Positions 53,392-63,707 of a stretch of 64,000 nucleotides of DNA are shown here, in pieces; position 1 is the stretch's first letter; each line of letters starts with the position of its first letter. The notes beneath the pieces are model-generated. The model was not told where the DNA came from and did no database searches. It saw nothing but the letters and a program-made list of their open reading frames with translations. Made by a program: the position numbers and the translations under genes. The stretch is from Siphonodentalium dalli (taxonomy: Eukaryota > Mollusca > Scaphopoda > Gadilida > Siphonodentaliidae), in assembly GCA_032622095.1 (NCBI GenBank), contig CP136065.1, forward strand, positions 113,997,195 through 114,061,194, written 5' to 3'.

Positions 53392-54379
53392 TACTATATA
53401 TTTTGAGAACTATATGTATATATGTGTGTGGGTACTTCATAGAATCCAAAACGCGTGTACATATTGAGCTCAAATTTCGTATGTAAGTGTAAAATTCCAC
53501 CGACACGGCCGTGGTCGCGTTTTGGAGAAGCTCAGAGCACTCTTTATCCACTCCCAAATCACTGCAAAGGCACGGCAGGGGTTAATCGCGTTGATAGTTA
53601 AAGAGCATTCCTATCCGCAGTGTCGTTGATAAAGAGCGTATGTGCGTAAATGTGATTCTTACGTCTGGGTCTGGGCATGTGCGTCATTATACAGACATGA
53701 GCGTGCTGTGTGATTCTTACGTACTTATGGCTTCGTAGGAACGTGGATCGGGTCAGTTTTTCCGCCCTAGGTGATCTTCACCTTGAAACGGGTACCCACA
53801 AATGATATATATGTGGGTGTCCTTTATAGACTGGAACCGATTGAGCTCAAACTTGCTACCTACCGGATGTGTCATGGACAGGTTAAATTGTGACCCCGAC
53901 CTGACCTTGACCTTGAAAATGATCAATTCAAGGTCAAATCGGGTAAAATATTGAAAAACCAAAAATTAATTCAAAAATATAAACAAAAAATGATATTAAA
54001 AAATTAATATGTCATGTTTCGGACAAACGCCGCCGGTAGCTCAAATTTTGTATGTAAGTGTAAAATACCACCGACACCGCCGTGGTCGCGTTTTGGAGAA
54101 GCTCAAAGCACCCTTTATCCACTCCCAAATCACTGCAAAGGCACGGCGTGGGTTAATCAAGTGATTATTTAATGAGCGTTTGTTTTTGACGCATTGCTAT
54201 AAAGAGCGTCTGTTTGCCATTCAACGTTATTAGCATCTGCAGAGAGATATACGGAACATAAATTAAATTTAAAAAACATTTGTTTCTGACCAACCCTGCG
54301 AGCACGGATGGCGCGCTTTATTTTTACAGTCCCCAGATAATCACGAATACAGCATCAGATTTCTCCCCAGATATACCGT
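53392..54379 (+). mobile_element. Helitron unit 4 (family B, broken 3' end)
   Basis: Starts TACTATATATTTTGAGAAC (initial TC missing) right after CTAG. Near 54025 the hairpin is cut (CGCCGCCGGT|AGCTCAAATTTT) and B-type internal sequence resumes, so two partial B units are fused. It ends where CTGT repeats of an A unit begin. Confidence 0.65.
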
Positions 54380-54711
54380 TTGTTTGTCTGTCTGTATGTT
54401 TGTCTGTCTGTTATACAAATCTACGATTCTCGACCGATCGGGACGAAACTTGGTACGTGTGTGTAGTTTGACCAGGCGGTGAACGCTGTCGTATTGGCGA
54501 GCCCGTGCGGCGCCCGCTTCGCGCATGCGCAGATGAGATCTCGGAAACGGGTGGAGCTATCGACTTGAAATTTGCTATGTGAATGTATCTTGCCCCGGAT
54601 ACGAATTTTATCAGGGTCGCCGAGCCCGTGCGACGCCAGCTTCGCGCATGCGCAGACGAGATCTCAGAAACGGGTGGAGCTATCGACTTGAAATTTTGTA
54701 TGTGAATTTAT

Positions 54712-55694
54712 TATATTTTCAGTAACTTTTTCTGCAAAAATAATAATCGTATCCCCACTCCCAGAAGTGCCACGATGTTATCCTACTCCCAGAGGTTTAT
54801 CCTACTCCCAGCGATGACGAACTATTTATCCCAACCTCGCACGTTCCGAATTACGTAATTCGAAGTGCACGTTTTGGGATACTCCCCTTACACCAAAATA
54901 ATTGTCTCAGTTCCAGTGCATAGTCAGATAACACAAAATACATCACCAAAAACACAGACCACCAATGTGTTATCGACATCAAATTCCAGCTCAGTGAATT
55001 TGCAGGATCAACACCAACTGGGAAACATTTTTGGTTACGCTAATCCAAAGATCGAAATCGCGATAAACAATTGTTCCCACAAGTGCATTCGCACCAAGAA
55101 AATGAAAACAGTGTTGAGATCCACTTCAGTATCTTCAAGCAGTTCCACTTCAAATTCCACTGATATTCGAGTGCATATTCCAAATGAAAGTGAGCAGTGA
55201 TATCTCATAGAACTAGGAACGCTTATCCACACAATGACATTCCAAACAGTTACTAATTTAATCAATAAAGTGTGTTGTTTGTTTGAAAAATTCCTCCGAA
55301 AATCCCCTTTGAAGTTGGTGGCAATAGGAGAAATCAGTCAATGAAATGACGTCACGTTCTTTATACGGGGTAAAATACTATGGCGCGCGCGGCTATAGTA
55401 AAAAATTCATGAATGAGTGACGTAATCGATTTACCTTATTTGGGTTGTTATCTTATCATTGCGCGTAATTTAACGGAAACATTTAGGTCAATATTCAGAA
55501 TCGGAACATCTTCTCAATGCATTTTATTAGAGTTGTGTCGTGACAAACTGTTGTGGAAAATATAATAAACACAATAGTTAACTGTCATCAGCGACGAACG
55601 AAGTTTCTCCTCTCGTGAGATGCGAGGATTATAATCCTGCGCATCTCACTCGAGGAGAAACTTCGTTCGTCGCTGATGACAGTTAACTATTGTC
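54712..55694. mobile_element. Inserted island in Helitron unit 5, with a terminal-exon-like ORF
   Basis: Sequence unlike the Helitrons. A plus-strand frame (about 54865-55200, no ATG at its start) encodes a Ser/Thr-rich peptide with GNIFGYANPKIEIAINN, C-x3-C and KKMKTVLRST; AATAAA follows at about 55263. It could be the last exon of a transposon gene. The right end is a large palindrome. Superfamily and target duplication not determined. Confidence 0.45.
55571..55693. repeat. 123 bp near-perfect palindrome
   Basis: Arms of about 60 bp: ACAATAGTTAACTGTCATCA at the left and its complement ending AGTTAACTATTGT at the right, centred on AGGATTATAATCCT with no loop. Only a few mismatches near the centre. 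Confidence 0.85.
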
Positions 55695-56028
55695 TATGTA
55701 TCTTGCCCCGGATACAAATTTTATCGGGTCGCCGAGCCCTTGCGACGCCAGCTTCGCGCATGCGCAGACGAGATCTCGGAAACGGGTGGAGCTATCGACT
55801 TGAAATTTTCTATGTGAATGTATCTTGCCCCGGATACGAATTGTATCGGGTCGCCGAACCCTGTGCGACGCCAGCTTCGTGCATGCGCAGACCAGATCTC
55901 GGAAACGGGTAGAGCTATCGACTTGAAATTTGGTTTTTGAATAGCCCGCACAACGTCGGGCTGGGTAGAGCTATCGACTTGAAATTTGGTTTTTGAATAG
56001 CCCGCACAACGTCGGGCTCATCGGCTAA

Positions 56029-56389
56029 TCTCATATATATTTTGAAGACCTCTGTCTGTCTGTCTGTTTGTCATTAATACAAATCTACGATTCTCGACCG
56101 ATCTGGACGAAACTTGGTACGTGTGTGTAATTTGACCAGGCGGTGGTCGTTGTCGTATTGGCGAGCCTGTGCGGCGCATGCGCAGACGAGATCTCGGAAA
56201 CGGGTTGAGCTATCGACTTGAAATTTGGTATGTGAATGTATCTTTCCCCGAATACGAATTTTATCGGGTCGCCGAGCCCGTGCGATGCCAGCTTCGCGCA
56301 TGCGCAGACCAGATCTCGGAAACGGGTGGAGCTATCGACTTGAAATTTGGTTTTTGAATAGCCCGGACAACGTCGGGCTCATCGGCTAG
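56029..56389 (+). mobile_element. Helitron unit 6 (family A, complete, 361 bp)
   Basis: 5' TCTCATATATATTTTGAAG directly after CTAA of unit 5; CTGT repeats; CGACCGATCTGGACGAAAC; two GATCTCGGAAACGGG repeats; hairpin GCCCGGACAACGTCGGGC, CATCGG, CTAG at 56386-56389. The cleanest A unit of the window. Confidence 0.88.
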
Positions 56390-56984
56390 TCTACTATATA
56401 TTTTGAGACTTCCGTATATATATATATATGTGTGTGGGTACTTTATAGAATCGAAAACGACTGGTCGGATCGAGCTCAAACTTCGTATATAAGGGTAAAA
56501 AGCCACGGAGATCGTCCCCGTCGCATTTTGGACAAGCTCTGAGCACTCATTCTCCACTCCCAATCAATAAAATCACCGCAAACACGGCGGGGGTTAATAG
56601 CGTTGATAGTTTAAGAGCGTTCCTATCCGCAGTGTAGTTGATAAAGAGCGTGTGTGCGTAATGTGATTCTTACGTCTGGGTCTGGGCGTGTGCGTTAGTA
56701 TACAGACATGAGCGTGTTGTGTGATTCTTACGTACTTAGGGCTTCCTAGGAATGCGGATTGGGTCAGTTTTTCTGCCCTAGGTGATCTTCACCGTGAAAC
56801 GGGTACCATATATGTGTGTGTCCTTTATAGACTCGAACTGATTGAGCTCAAACTTGCTACCTACGGGAAGTGTCGTGGACGGGTTAAATTGTGACCCCGA
56901 CCTGACCTTGACCTTGAAAATGATCAATTCAAGGTCAAATCGGGTAAAAAAACAAAAATTAAATTAAAATATTAAAAAAATTAG
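56390..56984 (+). mobile_element. Helitron unit 7 (family B, 3' hairpin lost)
   Basis: 5' TCTACTATATATTTTGAGAC directly after CTAG. Body with AAGGTCAA words. It runs through A-rich sequence to TTAG just before the next TCTAGTATATATTTTGAG, without the CCGCC hairpin. Confidence 0.7.
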
Positions 56985-57009
56985 TCTAGTATATATTTTG
57001 AGACATACG

Positions 57010-57042
<33 letters not shown>

Positions 57043-57240
57043 CCTTTATAGACTCGGAAACTGCTCGACCGATTGAGCCCAAACTTCCTATCTAAGGGTA
57101 AAAAACCACGGGAAGTGTCATCGCACCGCTTCTGAGAACGTCCGAGCACTCCTTCACCCTTCAATTGCCACCGCAATGGGGATTGATGGGTTAAATGGTC
57201 TCTGATGTGTGTGACCCGATGCAGGAAGGACAACTCTAAA
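56985..57240 (+). mobile_element. Helitron unit 8 (family B, truncated)
   Basis: 5' TCTAGTATATATTTTGAGAC and TATA repeats, then the B body (GATTGAGCCCAAACTTCCTA). It loses similarity near 57240 with no 3' end. The boundary is approximate. Confidence 0.65.
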
Positions 57241-58037
57241 TTCACACAATGTTTGTCGTGTATTCGTAAAATATACATAAATATGTGTTAAAGTGCAGAC
57301 TAATTCACCACCTTCATGTAATCAAGAATATGAATCACACCAAAATTAAGCGAATTGTATACGGAATGTGCAGATATAAGCTGACATGTACATATCATTC
57401 CCCAAATGCTTCAATATCATGACAATCTATTAGTTATTATAACAACGTTCAATGTAATGTGGACAGTTGGTTTGTAGTTCCGTGAGCCCGATAACCAGCA
57501 CTGAGTCGTTTCATAAAAAAAAAATGAATGTGTGATCAGCATGTCCGTCCGTTCGTCCGAGATGGTTTCTGATTGATAACTTCAGAATTAGTATACTTAT
57601 TCCAATGTGACATGTCCGTGATATTTCTTCAATGTGAGAGTTGGAGTATAGTAGAACTTCAATTATACAAATATTCTCCTTTATCACATTCTGGTGAATG
57701 TAATGATCAAAAATGGTCAACTCGGGATGGGTACCTTGAAAAACAAAAACATTAACCAATATGACTTGATCCACTATAGTTGATTTTTCTTGATTTAATT
57801 AAATCATTGTGTTTTTCACCAGTGTATCTCCCACACTGGTTATGTTACCATTACATTGTGCTTGCATTGTGAGTGAATACAAAAACATTGGGATGTCTAA
57901 GTCAGGCAATTATGATGATATTCAAGTAATCATTTTTGAAGAATGTAACCAGAAGAATAGGCAGATAGTAATTGTGTCATATTAGGTTCTTGTAGTACGA
58001 TACTATAAAACTGCAAATATTCATTCAAATAAATCAC
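57241..58037. other. STXBP4 intron flank, no repeat recognised
   Basis: Single-copy-looking sequence between the Helitrons and the STXBP4 exon. No other exon found. Confidence 0.45.
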
Positions 58038-58151
58038 CTCCATAAAACTGAGCAATTTCTCACTGGCAACTTCAAATGTACGCTTAGCGGACTCTGCTTT
58101 CTTCAGCTGGCAGGTCAGAATAGCTATCTTCCTCTGAATTGCCGGAGATTC
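58038..58151 (-). CDS. STXBP4: STXBP4 homologue, coiled-coil exon (most upstream exon in the window)
   Basis: 114 nt, 38 codons, phase 0 at both ends. Acceptor CTATCTTTTTAG lies at 58152 onward and donor GTGATT at 58032-58037. The peptide starts ESPAIQRKIAILTCQLKKAE and continues as a charged helix ending EKLLSFME, with heptad-like spacing of I/L/F as in a coiled coil. It joins HIHDVLTGQRHNIPN of the next exon across a 12.3 kb intron filled with Helitrons. STXBP4 proteins have an N-terminal PDZ domain, a coiled coil and a C-terminal WW domain. PDZ exons are not visible and should lie beyond 64 kb. Assignment rests on the WW exons plus consistent phases. Confidence 0.75.
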
Positions 58152-58361
58152 CTAAAAAGATAGTCAGTTAGCAGGATTCAAAACTGTAGATACACAAATT
58201 ATTGAGAAATATAAAAGTCGCTTCTCAACCGTTTCTATACTAATAACATAACATAATAGTTCTCGGCTATAAGTCACCATGACATTTGGCCTGTTATAGA
58301 TTTAAAGTGTGTTAACAGAATTGTGTGATCACTCATCTAAGTGGTATCTGATATCCCAAAG
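58152..58361. other. STXBP4 intron, nothing recognised
   Basis: Short flank between the exon and a LINE fragment. Confidence 0.35.
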
Positions 58362-58591
58362 CTATGCATCTAATAGCTCTTTAAACGTTTTGATGTCCTC
58401 AGCTTGAATTACAAACTCTGGCGAGTCATTCCACTGGTTGATAATACATTCTGTAAAGAAATATAACCTAACGTCTTTGTTACATCTATTAGTCTGGATC
58501 TTATATGTGTGCCCTCTCGTCCTAGTATCAGTCATGCTTTCAAACTCACCAACATCGATTATTATAGTATCCCCGAATAAATTAGGACATT
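58362..58591 (-). pseudogene. C-terminal fragment of a LINE (CR1/L2-like) reverse transcriptase ORF
   Basis: Minus-strand frame of about 75 codons: TRTRGHTYKIQTNRC, DVRLYFFTECIINQWNDSPE and EDIKTFKELLDA-stop. This is the conserved tail of CR1/Jockey-type ORF2 proteins (RGH..K, N.WN.LP, F...LD). 5'-truncated, as is typical. Confidence 0.65.
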
Positions 58592-58651
58592 TCTATTAGG
58601 TCTACTCTCAATCTAAATTGATTGATCCTAAATGGATTTACCACTCAGTTA

Positions 58652-59333
58652 TCTATCTACTATATAATTTGAGACTTCCATATATATGTGTGTATATATA
58701 TATGTGTGTGGGTACTTCATAGAATCGAAAACGCGTGTACAGATTGAGCTCAAACTTCCTATGTAAGTGTAAAATCCCACCGACACCGCCGTGGTCGCAT
58801 TTTGGAGAAGTACCCGTTCTCCAATCTCAGTCACAAAAAACGGCACTGCGGTGGTTAAGACATCAACGATCTTTATATTGACCTTATACAGAGGTGTTAA
58901 CAATCAACGCTCTTTATTGCAATGGACGTGGCTAAACGACTGACACCATGCGTCCGAAATACGGATGCGGATTCCAATGGACGTGGCTAAACGACTGACC
59001 CCATGCGTCCGAAATACGGATGCGGACGAAATGCAATTATCTCGACTTTCACGAAGGGATTAATTGACTGTCCGCTCTGAAGTTTAGGACGGGGAGGACG
59101 GGTACCATGAATTAACTCATTGAAAAACAAAGAATGCGTTATCCCGGAAACGGGTGAAGCTATCGACTTGAAATTTGCTATGTGAATGTATCTTGCCCCG
59201 GATACGAATTTTATCGGGTCACCGAGCCCGTGCGACGCAAGCTTCAAATTCAGAAAAAAAATATATAAAAATTAACATGTCATAAAATGTCATGTTTCGG
59301 ACAAACGCCGCCGGTGGCGGGCTAACCTGCTAG
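58652..59333 (+). mobile_element. Helitron unit 9 (family B)
   Basis: A precedes TCTATCTACTATATAATTTG. Two copies of AATGGACGTGGCTAAACGAC follow at about 58920 and 58977, with an A-type fragment near 59145-59240. 3' hairpin CCGCCGGTGGCGG and CTAG at 59330-59333. Confidence 0.8.
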
Positions 59334-60376
59334 TCTATACTATATATTTTGAGACTTCGTATGTGTGTACTTCATAGAATCCAAAACGCGTGTAAAGATT
59401 GAGCTCAAACTTCCTATGTAAGTGTCAAATCCCACCGACACGACCGTGGTCGCGGTTTAGTGAAGCTCAGAGCACCCGTTCTCCAATCTCAAATCACCGC
59501 AAAGGCACGGCGGGGGTTAATCAAGTGATTATTTAATGAGCGTTTGTTTTTGACGCATCTCTATAAAGAGCGTCTGTTTCCCATTCAACGTTATTCGCAT
59601 CTGCGGAGTTATACGGGAACGCAAACGTTATCGCTCGAAATTTATTCCCTGCGAGCACGGATGGCGCGCTTTGTTTTTACAGTATATACCTTCGGTATAT
59701 ACCGAAATCATCCCACATAATCACGAATATAGCCTCAGATTTCTCCCCAGATATACCGTTATAAAGCTACTGGAATCTGCCAATCTACGGGAAATTCCAG
59801 GGAATGCCGATTGAGCTCAAACTTGCTACCTACGGGAAGTGTCATATATATGAGTGTGTCCTTTATAGACTCTAACCGATTGAGCTCAAACTTGCTAAAT
59901 AAGAAAATAGCCCCCAAGCCGTAAATATCAACAACAACGATATTACTAAATACACGTTTTCGGCAATGTGAGAGTTTTCGGGGAGCCGTGATGCCAACAA
60001 CAACGACCCGAAGACAGATTTCCCGACGGGAAGCGTTTGTTTTAAATTCAATGCAATGTTATCGTAGAGAGATTTCACGAAACAAAGAATGCGTTGTCTG
60101 TCGTTCCTAGGAAGGGATTTCTACGGGTAAATTTTTCCGCCAGAAACAAAAAAATTAATTAAAACAATTTACAATTTAATTAAAACAATTTAAAATTAAA
60201 AAAAATTAACAATAAAAAAACAATTCAGAAACAAAATATATTAAATTTAAAAAACATTAAATTCATATTCAAAAATAAAAAACAAAAATAAATAAAAACA
60301 AAATAATTACAAAAATGTCATGTTTCTGAAACAAAGCCATGGGACGAATGCCGCCAGTGGCGGGCTAACCTGCTAG
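59334..60376 (+). mobile_element. Helitron unit 10 (family B)
   Basis: TCTATACTATATATTTTGAG directly after CTAG; body nearly the same as parts of unit 3 (GAGCACGGATGGCGCGC ... GGTAAATTTTTCCGCC). 3' hairpin CCGCCAGTGGCGG, GCTAACCTG, CTAG at 60373-60376. Confidence 0.88.
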
Positions 60377-61299
60377 TCTGTACTATATATTTTGAGACTT
60401 CCGTATATATATGTGTACTTCATAGAATCGAAAACGGGTTGACCGATCGGGACCAAACTTCCTATTTAAAGTTAAAATCCCACGGGAATCGTCGTCACAG
60501 CGTTTTGGAGAAGCTCAGAGCACCCGTTCTCCAATCTCAGTCACAAAAAACGGCACTGCGGTGGTTAATCAAGTGATTATTTAATGAGCGTTTGTTTTTG
60601 ACGCATCGCTATAAAGAGCGCCTGTTTACCATTCAAAGTTATTAGCATCTGCAGAGAGATATACGGGAACATTGAGTGGTTTCCTATGCGGGGAGATTTA
60701 TTGGATGCCATAGTACTCTTACAACATCATTGTTATCGTATGTATGACACTTAGGTCAGGGCTTAGGGGGGGTAGTTAGTGTGGATATAGGCATAATGCT
60801 TCTCAGAAATCCCTGTTACAAACCAACACTCACAATTTCGTCTTTTGCATCAGATACCAACACCTCGACCGATCGGGACGAAACTTGGTACGTGAGTGTA
60901 GTTTGACCAGGTGGTCGTCGTTGTCGTATTGGCGAGCCCGTGCGACGCCCGTGCAGCGCATGCGCAGACGAGATCTCGGAAACGGGTGGAGCTATCGACT
61001 TGAAAAACATAAATTAAATTTAAAAAACATTAAATTAATATTAAAAAATAAATAATTTAAAAATTAAAATTGTCATGTTTCTGACCAACCCTGCGAGCAA
61101 ATTTAAAAAACATTAAATTAATATTAAAAAATAAATAATTTAAAAATTAAAATTGTTATGTTTCTGACCAACCCTGCGAGCACGGATGGCACGCTTTGTT
61201 TTTACAGTATATACCGAAATCATCCCAGATAATCACGAATATAGCATCAGATTTCTCCCCAGATATACCGTTATAAAGCTACTGGAATCTGCCAATCTA
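60377..61299 (+). mobile_element. Helitron unit 11 (family B with nested A fragment)
   Basis: TCTGTACTATATATTTTGAG after CTAG. B body, then an A-type fragment (about 60860-61005), then two copies of an ~85 bp A-rich segment (TTTAAAAAACATTAAATTAA at about 61018 and 61101). No 3' hairpin before the next A unit. Confidence 0.65.
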
Positions 61300-61966
61300 T
61301 CTCATATATATTTTGAAGACCTCTGTCTGTCTGTCTGTATGTCTGTCTGTATGTCATTTATACAAATCTACGATTCTCGACCGATCGGAACGAAACTTGG
61401 TACGTGTGTGTAATTTGACCAGGCGGTGGACGTTGTCGTATTGGCGAGCCCGTGTGCGCCCGCTTCGAGCATGCGCAGACAAGATCACGGAAACGGGTGG
61501 AGCTATCGACTTGAAATTTGGTATGTGAATGTATCTTGCCCCGGATACGAATTTTATCGGGTCGCCGAGCCCGTGCGATGCCAGCTTCGCGCATGCACAG
61601 ACCAGAACTCGGAAACGGGTGGAGCTATCTACTTGAAATTTGGTATGTGAATGTATCTTGCCCGATACAAATTTTATGGGGTCGCCAAGCCCGTGCGACG
61701 CCAGCTTCGCGCATGCGCAGACCAGATCTCGGAAACGGGTAGAGCTATCGACTTGAAATTTGGTTTTTGAATAGCCCTGACAACGTCGGGCTGGGTAGAG
61801 CTATCGACTTGAAATTTGGGTTTTGAATAGCCCGGACAACATCGGGCTTCGCAGACCAGATCTCGGAAACGGGTGGAGCTATCGACTTGAAATTTGGTTT
61901 TTGAATAGCTATCGACTTGAAATTTGGTTTTTGAATAGCCCGGACAACGTCGGGCTCATCGGCTAG
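61300..61966 (+). mobile_element. Helitron unit 12 (family A)
   Basis: TCTCATATATATTTTGAAG, CTGT repeats, three ATTTATCGGG/GTCGCC body repeats, and several copies of the tail TATCGACTTGAAATTTGG with the GCCCGGACAAC(G/A)TCGGGC hairpin. Final CATCGG and CTAG at 61963-61966. Confidence 0.82.
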
Positions 61967-62557
61967 TCTATTATATATTTTGGAAGATCTGTGTGTCTGT
62001 CTGTGTGTTCGCGATGAACTCGAAAACGGCCCACCCGATTTCGATGAAACTTGGTATGTGGGGGTATTTTCGGCCAGGGACGAACATAGGCATATTAATT
62101 TGTCCGTGCGACGTCACCTTGACCTTGAAATCGGGTCATTTCAAGGTCAAACGCCCGAATATCACGGGATTTCGATGAAACTTGGTATGTGGGGGTACCT
62201 TCTTATGGCGAGTCTCATAAGCATATTCATTTGACCGTGTGACGTGACCTTGAAATCGGGTAACTTCAAGGTCAAATCGCCAATTTTGATGGGATTTCGA
62301 CGAAATTTGATACGTGGGGTTACTTTTGTCCACTGATTGTTTTGGACGGGTCCAATCGTGACCCCGACCAGACCTTGACCTTCAAAATTATCAATTCAAA
62401 TCGGGTAAAACCGGATGGATTTCGACGGGCACATTTGTCGGGTACTTTTGTCCGGGCAGTGTTTTTGGACTGGTCAAATCGTGACCCCCACTTGACCTTG
62501 ACCTTCAAAATGGCCAATTCAAGGTCAAAGCCCGGACGAAGTCGGGTCACCTTCTAG
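61967..62557 (+). mobile_element. Helitron unit 13 (family C, complete, 591 bp)
   Basis: 5' TCTATTATATATTTTGGAAG directly after CTAG; TCGCGATGAACTCGAAAACG; three repeats of GGGATTTCGATGAAACTTGG type with TGACCTTGA / TCAAGGTCA inverted words. 3' hairpin CCCGGACGAAGTCGGG, TCACCTT, CTAG at 62554-62557. Confidence 0.85.
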
Positions 62558-62579
62558 TAATATATATTTTGAGACTTCC

Positions 62580-62617
<38 letters not shown>

Positions 62618-63707
62618 TTTATAGAATCGAAAAGGCTGGCTCGATTGAGTTCAAACTTCCCATCTAAGGGTAAAAACCCACGAACACCGTAGTTGTCGCG
62701 TTTTGGAGAAGCTCTGAGTACCCTTTATCCACTCCCAAATCACCGCAAAGGCACGGCGGGGGTTAATCAAGTGATAATTTAATGAGCATTTGTTTTTGAC
62801 ACATCGCTATAAAGAGCGTCAACGTTATTAGCATCTGCAGAGAGATATACGGGAACATTGAGTGGTTTCCTATGCGGGGAGATTTATTGGATGCCATAGT
62901 ACTCTTACAACATCATTGTTATAGTATGTATGACACTTAGGTCAGGGCTTAGGGGGGGGTAGTTAGTGTGGATATAGGCATAATGCTTCTCAGAAATCCC
63001 GGTTACAAACCAACACTCACAATTTCGTATTTACGCAAACGCAACGTTATCGCTCGAAATTTATTATGCAGAGAGATGTGCTTTCCTATTTTTAGAATGC
63101 AACACATGATACCAAACAAAATTACGTCGCGTTGGTGATGGGGTTCACGACGGGATTAATTGACTGTCCGCTCTTTGCGAGGATGGGGTTCACGACGGGA
63201 TTAACTTTGCGGGGACCATTGACCATCTCGTAAGGGTGGACAACCTCTGTCAGGGGCTGCTCAATGACCACGGGCAAGTTAAAAAAAATCATACCTCTTC
63301 TGGGTCTGGGCGTGTATAGACATGAGCGTGTTGTGTTCCTAAGAACGCGGAGCGTGTTGTGTTCCTAAGAACGCGGATCGGGTAAGTTTTTCCGCCCTAG
63401 GTGAGCTCAAACTTCGTATATAAGTGTAAAAACACACGGGGATCGTCGACGTCGCATTGTGTGAAACATTCTTATGTCTGTCGTTCCTAGGAACGAGGGT
63501 ATTTTTCATCGGGTCAGTCTTAACCTTCAAACGGGTACCCACAAATTATATATTGTGACCCCGACATGACCTTGACAATGATCAATTCAATGTCAAATCG
63601 GGTAAAATATTGAAAAACCCAATAATAACTCATTGAAAAACACAAACAAAACATAAAACATTGTCATGTTTCTGACCAAGCACGCCAGTGGCGGGCTAAC
63701 CTGCTAG
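62558..63707 (+). mobile_element. Helitron unit 14 (family B)
   Basis: TAATATATATTTTGAGACTT (initial TC missing) after CTAG, a long (TA)n, B body, and a duplicated GCGTGTTGTGTTCCTAAGAA segment (63326/63352). 3' GCCAGTGGCGGGCTAACCTG and CTAG at 63704-63707. Confidence 0.8.

Larger units (their letters stand above)
54380..56028 (+). mobile_element. Helitron unit 5 (family A), split by an insertion
   Basis: A-type CTGT repeats and CGACCGATCGGGACGAAAC without the 5' TC end. The body is interrupted between GTATGTGAAT and TATGTATCTTGCC by the 54712-55694 island and then resumes. 3' hairpin GCCCGCACAACGTCGGGC, CATCGG and CTAA at 56025-56028, which fits the CTRR rule. Confidence 0.7.
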
